Shown: positions 9,049 to 16,274 of the stretch, in pieces | How positions within the stretch are numbered: the first letter of the stretch is position 1 | Layout of the letters: every line of letters starts with the position of its first letter | Origin: an uncultured Bacteroidota bacterium | Lineage (GTDB): Bacteria > Bacteroidota > Bacteroidia > JABEUT01 | Assembly: GCA_903863935.1 (NCBI GenBank) | Contig: CAIPDV010000014.1 | Location: 1 to 49,645, forward strand | Length of the DNA: 49,645 bases | Direction of reading: 5' to 3' | The notes under the pieces: generated by a model | Databases searched by the model: none | The model's input: only the letters and a program-made list of their open reading frames with translations | Told to the model about the DNA's origin: nothing | Program-made: the position numbers and the translations under genes

Positions 9049-9525
9049 TTATTGTACTACCTCTTTATTTTCGGGAAGCTTCATTCTTTGAACGGTCACT
9101 CCAAATTTCTGCAAAAAGTCAACCCCTTCATCGGTTGCTATTTTCTTATAATCTCCATAGGAGTGCAGGTAGAACACATGTTTTATTCCTGCTGTGTAAA
9201 TTATCCTTGCGCAAGCAAGGCAAGGTGATAAGGTAACATACATGGTAGCACCTTCCATTGAAGCCTTATTCTTGGCAGCATATAAAATGGCATTCTGCTC
9301 GGCATGAATTGCGAGTGAACAACCGCCTTTGCTATCACGAGGGCATCCGTGTTCAGGCCATTCGTTGTCGCAGTTATGAGTTCCTGCCGGAGGGCCGTTA
9401 TATCCAAGCGAGATGATTCTAGTATCCTTGGCAAGAACTGCACCAACATGCATTTTTACACAGTGGGAACGCTTTGCCAGCTTATCGGCGAGGTCCATAT
9501 ATATTTCATCGAAACTTGGTCGCAT
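9049..9525 (-). CDS. dCMP deaminase family protein
   Basis: A zinc-dependent cytidine/deoxycytidylate deaminase, probably converting dCMP to dUMP for dTTP synthesis. The zinc ligands and catalytic Glu are visible as HAEQNA (His74, Glu76) and PCLAC (Cys102, Cys105). The insert rich in Cys and Asp between residues 50 and 70 (NCDNEWPEHGCPRDS) is typical of bacterial dCMP deaminases of the ComEB type. I start at the ATG at 9525 giving MRPSFDEIYM, the usual N-terminus; an ATG at 9558 would add 11 residues. The promoter-like TACCTTTG at 9573-9580 fits either. It is separated from pdxA by 40 bases. Confidence 0.92.
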   Translation of the reverse strand: MRPSFDEIYMDLADKLAKRSHCVKMHVGAVLAKDTRIISLGYNGPPAGTHNCDNEWPEHGCPRDSKGGCSLAIHAEQNAILYAAKNKASMEGATMYVTLSPCLACARIIYTAGIKHVFYLHSYGDYKKIATDEGVDFLQKFGVTVQRMKLPENKEVVQ

Positions 9526-9572
9526 AGTGAGAAATGAAAGTGAAATTTGAAAAATCAAAAATTATAACCTGC

Positions 9573-9580
9573 CAAAGGTA
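9573..9580 (-). promoter_or_regulatory. -7 element (TACCTTTG) of dCMP deaminase gene
   Basis: On the minus strand TACCTTTG is an exact match to TAnnTTTG, with TTG 22 bases upstream as the -33 element. Confidence 0.55.
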
Positions 9581-9625
9581 GGAAATAAAAGAATTTACAC
9601 TACAAAACCAAGGCTTTGCTCAGGA

Positions 9626-10456
9626 CTAGGCTTTTACCCCGGTATCACTTAAAATAAGCAAAGGCATGTTTGCATGAAATGCCAGTTTTTTGGCATGATC
9701 AGTTCGAAATAAACTGGTCATTGTACTCCGTTTGTGATTAACTACAGCCACCATGTCAATATCGCTTTTCACTTGCAGGTAATTATTTATACCGTTTAAA
9801 ATATTTCCTGCATTAATTATTTTGAATGTATGTTTCACATCTTCGCCAAAAAAATTATCCTCTTCAACACTTTCACTCATATGTTCACCGGAAGGATGTT
9901 CCTCTGAATTTGTCCTGATATGACATATCCTGACCTCTGAATTAAACAGTAAGGCCAAATCTTTAAGGGGCTTTAAACGCTCTATATTTTGATGATTATT
10001 GAAATCAGAACAAAAGAGGATCCGTTTCATCTGCTGGAAGAATGTGTTTCTTGGCACCGCAATAATTGGCTTATCAATTTTTTGGGCGAGGTTAAAGGTA
10101 TTGCTCCCAATAAATACACTTTTGAGTCCATCAGCTCCTTTGGTACCCATAACCACAAGATCCATTTCGGCTAGCATGCCGGATGAAAGTATTCCTGCCA
10201 AAAATTTTGTATTGCTTACTACATGAAAGGAATATTTAACGCTTAATTTCAACCTGTCGTGCCTGCGTAGGGCGTGCATGGTGAATGTTAGCATTTTATC
10301 TTCTATAATTGGTGCGATATTCTTCAATGGCCGCGTACCCGAATACACATGAATGGCAAATATTTCCGCCCCGCTTTTAAAGGCTATTTCGCCTGCAAAC
10401 CTTAATGCATCGGATGAATTATGCGAGAAATCTACCGGAACTAATATCTTTTTCAT
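9626..10456 (-). CDS. tandem universal stress protein (UspA family)
   Basis: The 276-residue cytoplasmic protein holds two Usp domains. The first runs from MKKILVPVDFSHNSSDALRFA to KPIIAVP (about 1-140) and has the ATP-binding pattern VMGTKGADGLKSVFIGSNTF (G-x2-G-x9-G-S/T). The second starts at MKRILFCSDFNNHQN and runs to the end; its nucleotide motif is degenerate (VVNHKRSTMTSLFRTD). Such two-domain proteins are common in Bacteroidota and respond to energy or redox stress, but the specific role is unknown. It has its own upstream region with a possible TATCTTTA, and is divergent from mscL. Confidence 0.92.
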   Translation of the reverse strand: MKKILVPVDFSHNSSDALRFAGEIAFKSGAEIFAIHVYSGTRPLKNIAPIIEDKMLTFTMHALRRHDRLKLSVKYSFHVVSNTKFLAGILSSGMLAEMDLVVMGTKGADGLKSVFIGSNTFNLAQKIDKPIIAVPRNTFFQQMKRILFCSDFNNHQNIERLKPLKDLALLFNSEVRICHIRTNSEEHPSGEHMSESVEEDNFFGEDVKHTFKIINAGNILNGINNYLQVKSDIDMVAVVNHKRSTMTSLFRTDHAKKLAFHANMPLLILSDTGVKA

Positions 10457-10617
10457 TACGTAATTTATTGCTTTTTAACAGGCTAAAGATATTTGAAATA
10501 CATACATGATAAACTGTCATTTATCACATTAAAGCAAAACAAAAATCATTTTAAAACCTTACTTTTACCAAATCAAAAAATTTATATTAGTACCTAAACC
10601 TTAACAAACTATACACT

Positions 10618-11001
10618 ATGTCAGCTATACAGGAATTTAAAAAATTTGCACTTCAGGGCAATGTTATTGACCTTGCAGTAGGTATTGTAATTGGTGCTGC
10701 TTTCAGCAAAATAGTAACCTCCGTAGTTGATGATATAATAACTCCTGCGGTTCTCACTCCGGCTTTAAAAGCAGCTAAACTCAGCGACCTTAGCCAACTC
10801 GTAATTCCGGGCACAGCAATTAAATACGGTAACTTCGTTTCCAATATTATTTCATTTATTATTTTAGCAGCTTCCCTGTTCATTGTAATCAGGCTAATAA
10901 ACCTAGCAAAGAAAAACCAACCTGTTCCGCCACCGACACCAAAAGAACCTTCTTCTACCGATGTTTTACTTACCGAGATAAGGGATCTGTTAAAGAAATA
11001 A
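10618..11001 (+). CDS. mscL: large-conductance mechanosensitive channel
   Basis: MscL is an inner-membrane pentamer that opens under turgor to protect against hypo-osmotic shock. The 127 residues include the conserved N-terminal helix and TM1 (EFKKFALQGNVIDLAVGIVIGAAFSKIV, residues 5-32), a short periplasmic loop, TM2 (about 73-93) and the cytoplasmic helix LLTEIRDLLKK after a proline-rich linker (PVPPPTPKEP). The periplasmic loop is short, as is usual in Bacteroidota homologues. It is a single gene with a TACTTTTA-like element some 60 bases upstream. Confidence 0.96.
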   Translation: MSAIQEFKKFALQGNVIDLAVGIVIGAAFSKIVTSVVDDIITPAVLTPALKAAKLSDLSQLVIPGTAIKYGNFVSNIISFIILAASLFIVIRLINLAKKNQPVPPPTPKEPSSTDVLLTEIRDLLKK

Positions 11002-11043
11002 TTACTGAATCTGAAAAGCAGTATTCTTGCTTTCCTTTCCTGA

Positions 11044-11116
11044 GCCACGCAGGGGACTCGAACCCCCGACCTGCTGATTACGAATCAGCTGCTCTAGCCA
11101 GCTGAGCTAACGTGGC
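11044..11116 (-). tRNA. tRNA-Thr(CGT)
   Basis: Read on the minus strand from 11116, the acceptor GCCACGT pairs with GCGTGGC, the D arm is GCTC/GAGC, the anticodon stem GCTGA/TCAGC encloses the loop TTCGTAA with anticodon CGT (complement of 11080-11082), and the T arm GGGGG-TTCGAGT-CCCCT closes. The anticodon reads ACG threonine codons. The CCA end is not encoded. Confidence 0.95.
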
Positions 11117-11124
11117 GGTTATTT

Positions 11125-11158
11125 AATTATGAATGTTGAATTGTGAATTATGAATTAA
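11125..11158. repeat. quasi-tandem GAATT word repeat on the tyrS stop codon
   Basis: Four copies of the word TGAATK (about 8-9 base period) lie directly beyond the tyrS stop codon, which is itself inside the repeat. A comparable word repeat follows the lipoprotein gene at 25327. See the finding on word repeats at stop codons. Confidence 0.5.
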
Positions 11159-12438
11159 ATGGCTGTTATTAAATAATAGTTTTTCTTTCCTTTTTGCGCA
11201 AGAATATATTTAGTCTTTATAAGGTTATTCATACCGACTACTAAATTCATATCCTCTACTTTTTCCTTATTGATAAATACACCCCCACCCTGTAGCATTT
11301 TTTTTGCTTCTCCTTTTGATGGAAATATGTTTGTATTCAAACTCAGGAAGTCAACAACCGGAATTCCTTTTTCAATTTCCGAAAGAGGTACACTCACCTG
11401 TGGTACTCCTTCAAAAACGGATTGTAAATCCTGCTCAGATAGCTTTAATAAACTTTCACTGGTACCACGTCCAAAAAGCAATTCCGAAGCTTCTAAAGCA
11501 AAATTATAATCGGTTTCCGAATGTACCCTTATAGTAACATCCTTTGCAAGAACTTTCTGCAATATGCGTAAGTGTGGAGCAGCATTATGTTCAGTTTCTA
11601 AATTTTCAATTTCTTCTTTATCGAATAAGGTAAAAATCCGGATATACTTTTTCGCATCCTCATCTGAAACATTCATCCAGAATTGGTAAAACTTATACGA
11701 TGAGGTTTTATTAGGATCAAGCCAAACATTACCTTCTTCTGTTTTGCCAAACTTAGTTCCGTCTGCCTTGGTAACTAAATGGGTTGTTAATGCATAGGCT
11801 TCTCCCCCACCCATTCTTCCGATTAATTCAGTACCAGTAACAATATTTCCCCATTGATCGGAGCCGCCCATTTGCAATTTGCAATTTTTGTTTTTCCAGA
11901 GATAATAAAAATCGTAGCCCTGCACAAGCTGGTAGCTGAACTCGGTAAATGAAATGCCCGTTTCCATACGGTTTTTAACAGAATCTTTAGCAAGCATTTT
12001 GTTCACTGTAACATGCTTGCCCACATCTCTAATAAAATCTAAAAACCGGAATTCCTTAAACCAATCGTAATTATTTACTATTTCGGCAGAATTATCTCCG
12101 CAATTAAAATCGAGAAATTTTTCCAGTTGTTTGCGTTGGCTATTCAGGTTATGCTCTAATATTTCAGCGGTCAGCAGATTTCTTTCCTGCGATTTACCTG
12201 AAGGATCTCCAACCATTCCGGTTGCTCCGCCAACTAAAGCATAGGGCTTGTGCCCTGCTTTTTGAAAATGCAGTAAAGTCATAATTTGAGCCAGATTACC
12301 TACGCCCAATGAATCGGATGTAGGATCAAAGCCAATATAACCACTCACCGAACCGCTGTTAAGCAACTCTTCAGTGCCGGGCATTATGTCGTGTAACATA
12401 CCACGCCAGCGTAATTCTTCTGTAAAACTTAGTTTCAT
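11155..12438 (-). CDS. tyrS: tyrosyl-tRNA synthetase
   Basis: Charges tRNA-Tyr; a class Ic synthetase of 427 residues. The Rossmann part has [11 protein letters not shown], then [28 protein letters not shown] and [10 protein letters not shown]; the KMSKS-equivalent is KFGKT (229-233). The C-terminal S4-like RNA-binding domain follows from about 355 ([22 protein letters not shown]). The HIGH-equivalent reads LGVGNL (44-49), so the residue matching His45 of the Bacillus enzyme is Gly and the one matching His48 is Asn; Thr40 is kept. A promoter-like TATCTTTG lies only eight bases before the ATG, so the mRNA may be nearly leaderless. Confidence 0.96.
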   Translation of the reverse strand: MKLSFTEELRWRGMLHDIMPGTEELLNSGSVSGYIGFDPTSDSLGVGNLAQIMTLLHFQKAGHKPYALVGGATGMVGDPSGKSQERNLLTAEILEHNLNSQRKQLEKFLDFNCGDNSAEIVNNYDWFKEFRFLDFIRDVGKHVTVNKMLAKDSVKNRMETGISFTEFSYQLVQGYDFYYLWKNKNCKLQMGGSDQWGNIVTGTELIGRMGGGEAYALTTHLVTKADGTKFGKTEEGNVWLDPNKTSSYKFYQFWMNVSDEDAKKYIRIFTLFDKEEIENLETEHNAAPHLRILQKVLAKDVTIRVHSETDYNFALEASELLFGRGTSESLLKLSEQDLQSVFEGVPQVSVPLSEIEKGIPVVDFLSLNTNIFPSKGEAKKMLQGGGVFINKEKVEDMNLVVGMNNLIKTKYILAQKGKKNYYLITAI

Positions 12439-12445
12439 GCGGCGG

Positions 12446-12453
12446 CAAAGATA
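12446..12453 (-). promoter_or_regulatory. -7 element (TATCTTTG) of tyrS
   Basis: TATCTTTG on the minus strand ends eight bases before the tyrS ATG. If used, the 5' leader is only a few bases. The region upstream of it is the AAAGTTCATAAAGT inverted repeat. Confidence 0.5.
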
Positions 12454-12455
12454 TT

Positions 12456-12532
12456 AAGTTTATAAAGTTCATAAAGTTTATAAAGGAGAAAGTTGTCTAA
12501 CTTTATGAACTTTTTACTTTATGAACTTTACA
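12456..12532. repeat. inverted repeat of a 14-mer between divergent tyrS and SDR gene
   Basis: AAAGTTCATAAAGT occurs at 12464-12477, and its exact reverse complement occurs twice, at 12500-12513 and 12516-12529, within an AT-rich stretch of related words. It fills the divergent promoter region and could form a hairpin or be an operator; no regulator is known from sequence. Confidence 0.7.
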
Positions 12533-12540
12533 AGCTTATT

Positions 12541-13545
12541 ATGATTTTTGTAACCGGAGGTACGGGTTTTTTAGGCGGACACCTGCTAAGTGAATTGGTA
12601 AAACTGAATGAACCCATATTAGCCCTTAAAAGACCGACCAGTAAAACCATTAACACCGAAAAACTATTTTCTTATAAGTTTGGAAGAGAGGGTGCCTCTT
12701 TATTTAAGAAGATACAATGGGTTGATGGAGATATAATGGACTCTTGGTCACTTTCGGAGGCTATGCAGGGAGCTACCGAAATCTACCATTGTGCGGCAGA
12801 AGTAGATTTGCGCGATGACAACCCCGATTCTATTATTTCCACTGCCGAAAAAGGAACGGAAAATATTGTTAACGCTGCTCTATCATCGGGTGTAGAAAAA
12901 TTTTGCCACGTTAGCTCTGTTGCAGCTTTGGGCAACCCGCCTGAAGGAATGATAACGGAAGAAAGTTTTGAAGATTTCTCTTTCAGGAACTCGCCTTATG
13001 CCATTGGAAAACATTTAGCTGAACAACAAGTTTGGCGCGCCCATGCGGAAGGGTTAAATGTAGTGGTTGTTTGCCCAACAATTATACTTGGCCCATGGAG
13101 CGATTTGAGCAACGGAAGCATAAGTATGTTTCCGTTTATTGATAAAATATCCAAATTTTATACCTGCGGAACTATGGGTTTTGTTGATGTTGCCGATGTT
13201 GTTGAAGTTATAATTCGCCTAATGAAAAACGGACCTTATAATGAACGCTTCAATGTAACCTCCGAGAACCTGAATTTTAAGGATTTTTTTAGTGCTATTT
13301 CAAATGGTATCAACAAACCTCTACCCAAGCACGAATTAAATAGCTTCATGCTGAAAACATTTCAGTTCTTCAATAATCTTGCAAGCAAACAAAAAATAAC
13401 CAACACTATGGTTGAACATGCTACGGGTAGACATATTTTCAGTAACACAAAAGTAAGAGAGGCTTTGAAGTATGAATTTATTCCCGTTAGGCAAACCATT
13501 GCAGCTACCGCAAAATATTATTTAAATGAGAGGGGGAATAAATAA
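12541..13545 (+). CDS. NAD-dependent epimerase/dehydratase (extended SDR)
   Basis: A Rossmann-fold oxidoreductase of 334 residues. The N-terminal cofactor motif is VTGGTGFLGGHL; the catalytic pair is in SPYAIGKHLAE (YxxxK) with a preceding Ser-rich HVSSVAALG strand, and WSDLSNGS follows. It resembles dihydroflavonol-reductase-like members of the extended SDR group, but the substrate cannot be told. I start at the ATG at 12541 (MIFVTGGTGFLGG), which puts the Rossmann motif at the very N-terminus; an upstream ATG at 12493 lies inside the inverted repeat. The end overlaps ruvC by 20 bases. Confidence 0.88.
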   Translation: MIFVTGGTGFLGGHLLSELVKLNEPILALKRPTSKTINTEKLFSYKFGREGASLFKKIQWVDGDIMDSWSLSEAMQGATEIYHCAAEVDLRDDNPDSIISTAEKGTENIVNAALSSGVEKFCHVSSVAALGNPPEGMITEESFEDFSFRNSPYAIGKHLAEQQVWRAHAEGLNVVVVCPTIILGPWSDLSNGSISMFPFIDKISKFYTCGTMGFVDVADVVEVIIRLMKNGPYNERFNVTSENLNFKDFFSAISNGINKPLPKHELNSFMLKTFQFFNNLASKQKITNTMVEHATGRHIFSNTKVREALKYEFIPVRQTIAATAKYYLNERGNK

Positions 13546-14110
13546 CGCCGACCGGGTAATACTTGGTATTGATCCGGGTACAACCATTATGGGATATGGA
13601 ATTATAAAGATATCAGGTAAGGATGCAAGCCTTATTCACATGGATATTATAAGTATGGGCAAACTGCCGAACCATTTTCTCAAGCTCAAAAAAATATTCG
13701 AAGAGACTATCCGGATCATTGAACAATATAAGCCTGATGAAGTAGCTTTGGAAGCTCCATTCTTTGCCAAGAACATTCAATCGATGTTGAAGCTAGGAAG
13801 GGCCCAGGGCATATCGATGGCGGCAGCACTATCGCATAACCTTCCGGTATTTGAATATTCACCCCGAAAGGTAAAACAATCAATAACCGGGAAAGGTTCA
13901 TCCAGCAAAGAACAGGTGGCTATAATGCTTCAACGAATTCTCACCATTCAAACTATGCCTGCCAAGTTAGATGCTACGGATGCACTTGCTGTGGCTATCT
14001 GTCATTTTTTTAATAATAAAGGAGGACTCAGCGCAGCACAACCGGAAAAGAAATTCAACAGTTGGCAAGCGTTTATTAGTGAGAACCCTGGTAAGATAAG
14101 CGGGTTATAA
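13526..14110 (+). CDS. ruvC: crossover junction endodeoxyribonuclease RuvC
   Basis: RuvC resolves Holliday junctions after RuvAB branch migration. The 194-residue protein has the four acidic catalytic residues: Asp16 in GIDPG, Glu76 in ALEAPFF, Asp149 and Asp152 in LDATDALAVAICH. FAKNIQSMLKLGRAQG and the K-rich SPRKVKQSITGKGSSSKEQV are the usual DNA-contact segments. The annotated start is inside the preceding SDR gene, so the two genes are probably co-transcribed. The C-terminal 25 residues are an extra, non-conserved tail. It ends tail-to-tail with the HIT gene, overlapping by six bases. Confidence 0.96.
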   Translation: MRGGINNADRVILGIDPGTTIMGYGIIKISGKDASLIHMDIISMGKLPNHFLKLKKIFEETIRIIEQYKPDEVALEAPFFAKNIQSMLKLGRAQGISMAAALSHNLPVFEYSPRKVKQSITGKGSSSKEQVAIMLQRILTIQTMPAKLDATDALAVAICHFFNNKGGLSAAQPEKKFNSWQAFISENPGKISGL

Positions 14111-14497
14111 AAATTTGCAGATAGCTTCCTGAGTAAATTTAAGTTCTTCGGGAGTTGGTTTCAATTTGGGTTGCGTGAAATTTATATCGCCGATTTTATT
14201 TAAAGGAACAAGGTGGATATGTGCATGTGGCACCTCAAGACCAATAACCGCTACTCCTATCCTTTTGCAGGGCACTGCCTTTTCAATTGCTTTTGCTACT
14301 TTTTTGGCAAAAATGTTCATTTCCGCCAGTAGCTCATCATCCACATTGAATATGTAGTCAATCTCCTTTTTGGGAATAATAAGAGTATGTCCATTAACTA
14401 AGGGGAAAACATCAAGAAACGCAAGACAGTTTTCTGTCTCAGCTATTTTATAACATGGAATTTCTCCTGTAACTATTTTAGAAAATATTGACGCCAT
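14105..14497 (-). CDS. HIT family (histidine triad) nucleotide hydrolase
   Basis: A 130-residue HINT-like protein that probably hydrolyses adenosine 5'-phosphoramidates or similar purine nucleotides. It begins SIFSKIVTGEIPCYKI, has HTLIIPKKE at 37-45 and the triad HAHIHLVP with His91, His93 and His95. It lies two bases downstream of greA and is probably co-transcribed with it. The true substrate is unknown. Confidence 0.94.
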   Translation of the reverse strand: MASIFSKIVTGEIPCYKIAETENCLAFLDVFPLVNGHTLIIPKKEIDYIFNVDDELLAEMNIFAKKVAKAIEKAVPCKRIGVAVIGLEVPHAHIHLVPLNKIGDINFTQPKLKPTPEELKFTQEAICKFL

Positions 14498-14499
14498 TA

Positions 14500-14973
14500 T
14501 CAGATTGAAACTTCCAGAATCTCAAGCCCCATTTCTCCGGCAGGAGTTGTCACTTTAACTGTATCGCCCACCTTCTTCCCTAACAAGCCTTTTGCAACAG
14601 GGGAATTAACAGATATTTTACCTTCTTTAAAGTTGGCTTCGTTTTCTGTTACAATATTGTAGTTAAGAATAGCACCGGTTTTAAGATTCTTTATTTTAAC
14701 TTTTGAAAGAATAAGTACCTTGGTATGGTCCAATGTAGAAGGGTCAATTACCTTAGCATTACTAACTATATCTTCCATTTTGGAAATCTTTAACTCCAAT
14801 AAGCCCTGAGCCTCCTTAGCAGCATGATATTCGGCATTCTCCGATAAATCACCTTTATCCCTGGCCTCTGCTATTTGCCTTGAAATAGATGGCCTTTCAA
14901 CTGATTTTAAATGATGAAGTTCCTTAAGGAGTTTATCTAGCCCTTCCTGGGTAAAATAGGCAGCTTGTGACAT
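14500..14973 (-). CDS. greA: transcription elongation factor GreA
   Basis: GreA rescues backtracked RNA polymerase by stimulating transcript cleavage. The 157 residues comprise the N-terminal coiled coil (to about 75), whose tip carries the acidic DKGDLSENAEY (Asp and Glu at the tip contact the active site), and the C-terminal FKBP-like domain with SPVAKGLLGKKVGDTV. The first gene of a greA-HIT pair; the start is an ATG, with a candidate promoter at 15049-15056. Confidence 0.96.
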   Translation of the reverse strand: MSQAAYFTQEGLDKLLKELHHLKSVERPSISRQIAEARDKGDLSENAEYHAAKEAQGLLELKISKMEDIVSNAKVIDPSTLDHTKVLILSKVKIKNLKTGAILNYNIVTENEANFKEGKISVNSPVAKGLLGKKVGDTVKVTTPAGEMGLEILEVSI

Positions 14974-15013
14974 GAAAAGTACTTTTTAATTATACGTATC
15001 GGTTTTATTTATT

Positions 15014-15045
15014 GAAAAAGGAGAGAATATTCAAACTCTCTCCTT
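15014..15045 (-). terminator. rho-independent terminator of the PorV-like gene
   Basis: On the minus strand the hairpin AAGGAGAG / CTCTCCTT (15018-15045) is followed by a short run of T. It lies 30 bases after the PorV-like stop codon and overlaps the start of the greA leader. Confidence 0.65.
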
Positions 15046-15048
15046 ATG

Positions 15049-15056
15049 CAAATATA
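15049..15056 (-). promoter_or_regulatory. -7 element (TATATTTG) upstream of greA
   Basis: TATATTTG on the minus strand, just upstream of the terminator hairpin. If it serves greA, the leader begins inside that hairpin. Confidence 0.4.
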
Positions 15057-15074
15057 GAAATATTTTTTCAGGAT

Positions 15075-16178
15075 TTACAAATCCATCTTAATTCCGATGG
15101 TATGGCAACCACTGTATGGATTTGTTGACCTGTAAGAGTACGAAATACCAAACAGGGTATGCTTTTTACCAACAGGATATTGTAGTGTAGCACCGGCACA
15201 TAATCCGGTGAATACGGTTAAACGGCCTCCATTTGTAGGGTCGGTGCTTAAATCAGATGTGATACCGTTTTGAAAAATGTAACCCGCTCTGATTGCGAAA
15301 TATGTTTTATAAGCATACTCAACACCTGCCATTTCCTGGTCTTGAGTAAATGAGTTTGATGTAAAGTTGGCAGCTACAGTTAATCTGTGGTTGCCCTTTT
15401 TGCCTGAATCTTTTGCCAAGTAGAAATCATAGGCGGCACCAATATTAACGCGCGAAGGTAATTCATAGGTTTGAGAACGCTGTTGTGCAGTTTCTGTTTG
15501 ACCGCTTGTAGTAACCGGCAGCGCGGTTTCAAATGCAAGTCCGTCACCTGAATATGACATAGCAGGGCCTACGTTTTGCAAAGCAATACCAAAGTGAATA
15601 TTCTGGTTTTTTCCGTCAACATACTGTATTCCTGCATCAATTGCAGCACCAAATGCATGAACACTGGATATAGCTTCAGAAATTAATTTAATATTTACTC
15701 CACCATAAATTTTATCGGAAAAGTGACGGGCATAGGAAGCTCCTATATTAATGATCTGAGGAGTAAAATAACCGATCCCTCCATCCGGATTATCAAATGT
15801 GGTAACATTAATATTTCCCATGTTCATTGACATGATGCTGATACCAAAGGCACCCGATTCCCCTACCGGTTGATTTAATCCTGCGGTAGAGATATGAATA
15901 CCCGAACCTACAAGGTATTCATCACTGGCTAAAATAACTTCAGTTCTATTCAACCTGGCAGTGCCTGCAACATTTAAAAATTGTGCCTCAATACCCTGCA
16001 CACATGCCGTATTTGCATCTGCAAAACCGGTAGTACCGGCCCATGGATCAATTAGCAATTCAGATGCACCAGCCTGCCCTGACCTTCCGGGGTTGCCTGC
16101 TTTTAAATCACTGCAATAGTAGCTTGCTGCAAAGCCTATCATGATTGCTGCTACGGTACTCTTGTTTTTCATATACAC
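15075..16178 (-). CDS. PorV/PorQ family outer-membrane protein
   Basis: An outer-membrane beta-barrel of the FadL-like PorV/PorQ group (367 residues); PorV delivers T9SS cargo to the attachment complex. It shows a signal peptide, then the conserved start SGQAGASELLIDPWAG...GFADANTACVQGIEAQFLNVAGTA and many alternating aromatic/glycine strands ending in HTLFGISYSYRSTNPYSGCHTIGIKMDL. Its own upstream region holds a terminator hairpin (16213-16245), so it is separated from, but adjacent and co-directional with, the 1339-residue T9SS cargo and the TonB receptor. It is probably a paralogue dedicated to this locus; whether it is PorV itself cannot be told. Confidence 0.85.
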   Translation of the reverse strand: MYMKNKSTVAAIMIGFAASYYCSDLKAGNPGRSGQAGASELLIDPWAGTTGFADANTACVQGIEAQFLNVAGTARLNRTEVILASDEYLVGSGIHISTAGLNQPVGESGAFGISIMSMNMGNINVTTFDNPDGGIGYFTPQIINIGASYARHFSDKIYGGVNIKLISEAISSVHAFGAAIDAGIQYVDGKNQNIHFGIALQNVGPAMSYSGDGLAFETALPVTTSGQTETAQQRSQTYELPSRVNIGAAYDFYLAKDSGKKGNHRLTVAANFTSNSFTQDQEMAGVEYAYKTYFAIRAGYIFQNGITSDLSTDPTNGGRLTVFTGLCAGATLQYPVGKKHTLFGISYSYRSTNPYSGCHTIGIKMDL

Positions 16179-16212
16179 ATTTAATATTTTAACTATTCCT
16201 TTTGTTTACTCG

Positions 16213-16245
16213 AAAAACTACCTCTCCGCCGGGGCGGAAAGGTAG
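16213..16245 (-). terminator. terminator after the 1339-residue cargo gene
   Basis: Minus-strand hairpin CTACCT.TCCGCC / GGCGGA.AGGTAG (16218-16245) with a T run opposite 16213-16217, 30 bases after the cargo gene stop. It would separate the cargo gene from the PorV-like gene. Confidence 0.7.
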
Positions 16246-16274
16246 CATTCATTTTCTTTATTTATTAATACAGA

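Noticed and set aside
11044-11116. Integration site at the tRNA-Thr gene
   Set aside because: No integrase or duplicated tRNA 3' end was found on either side.
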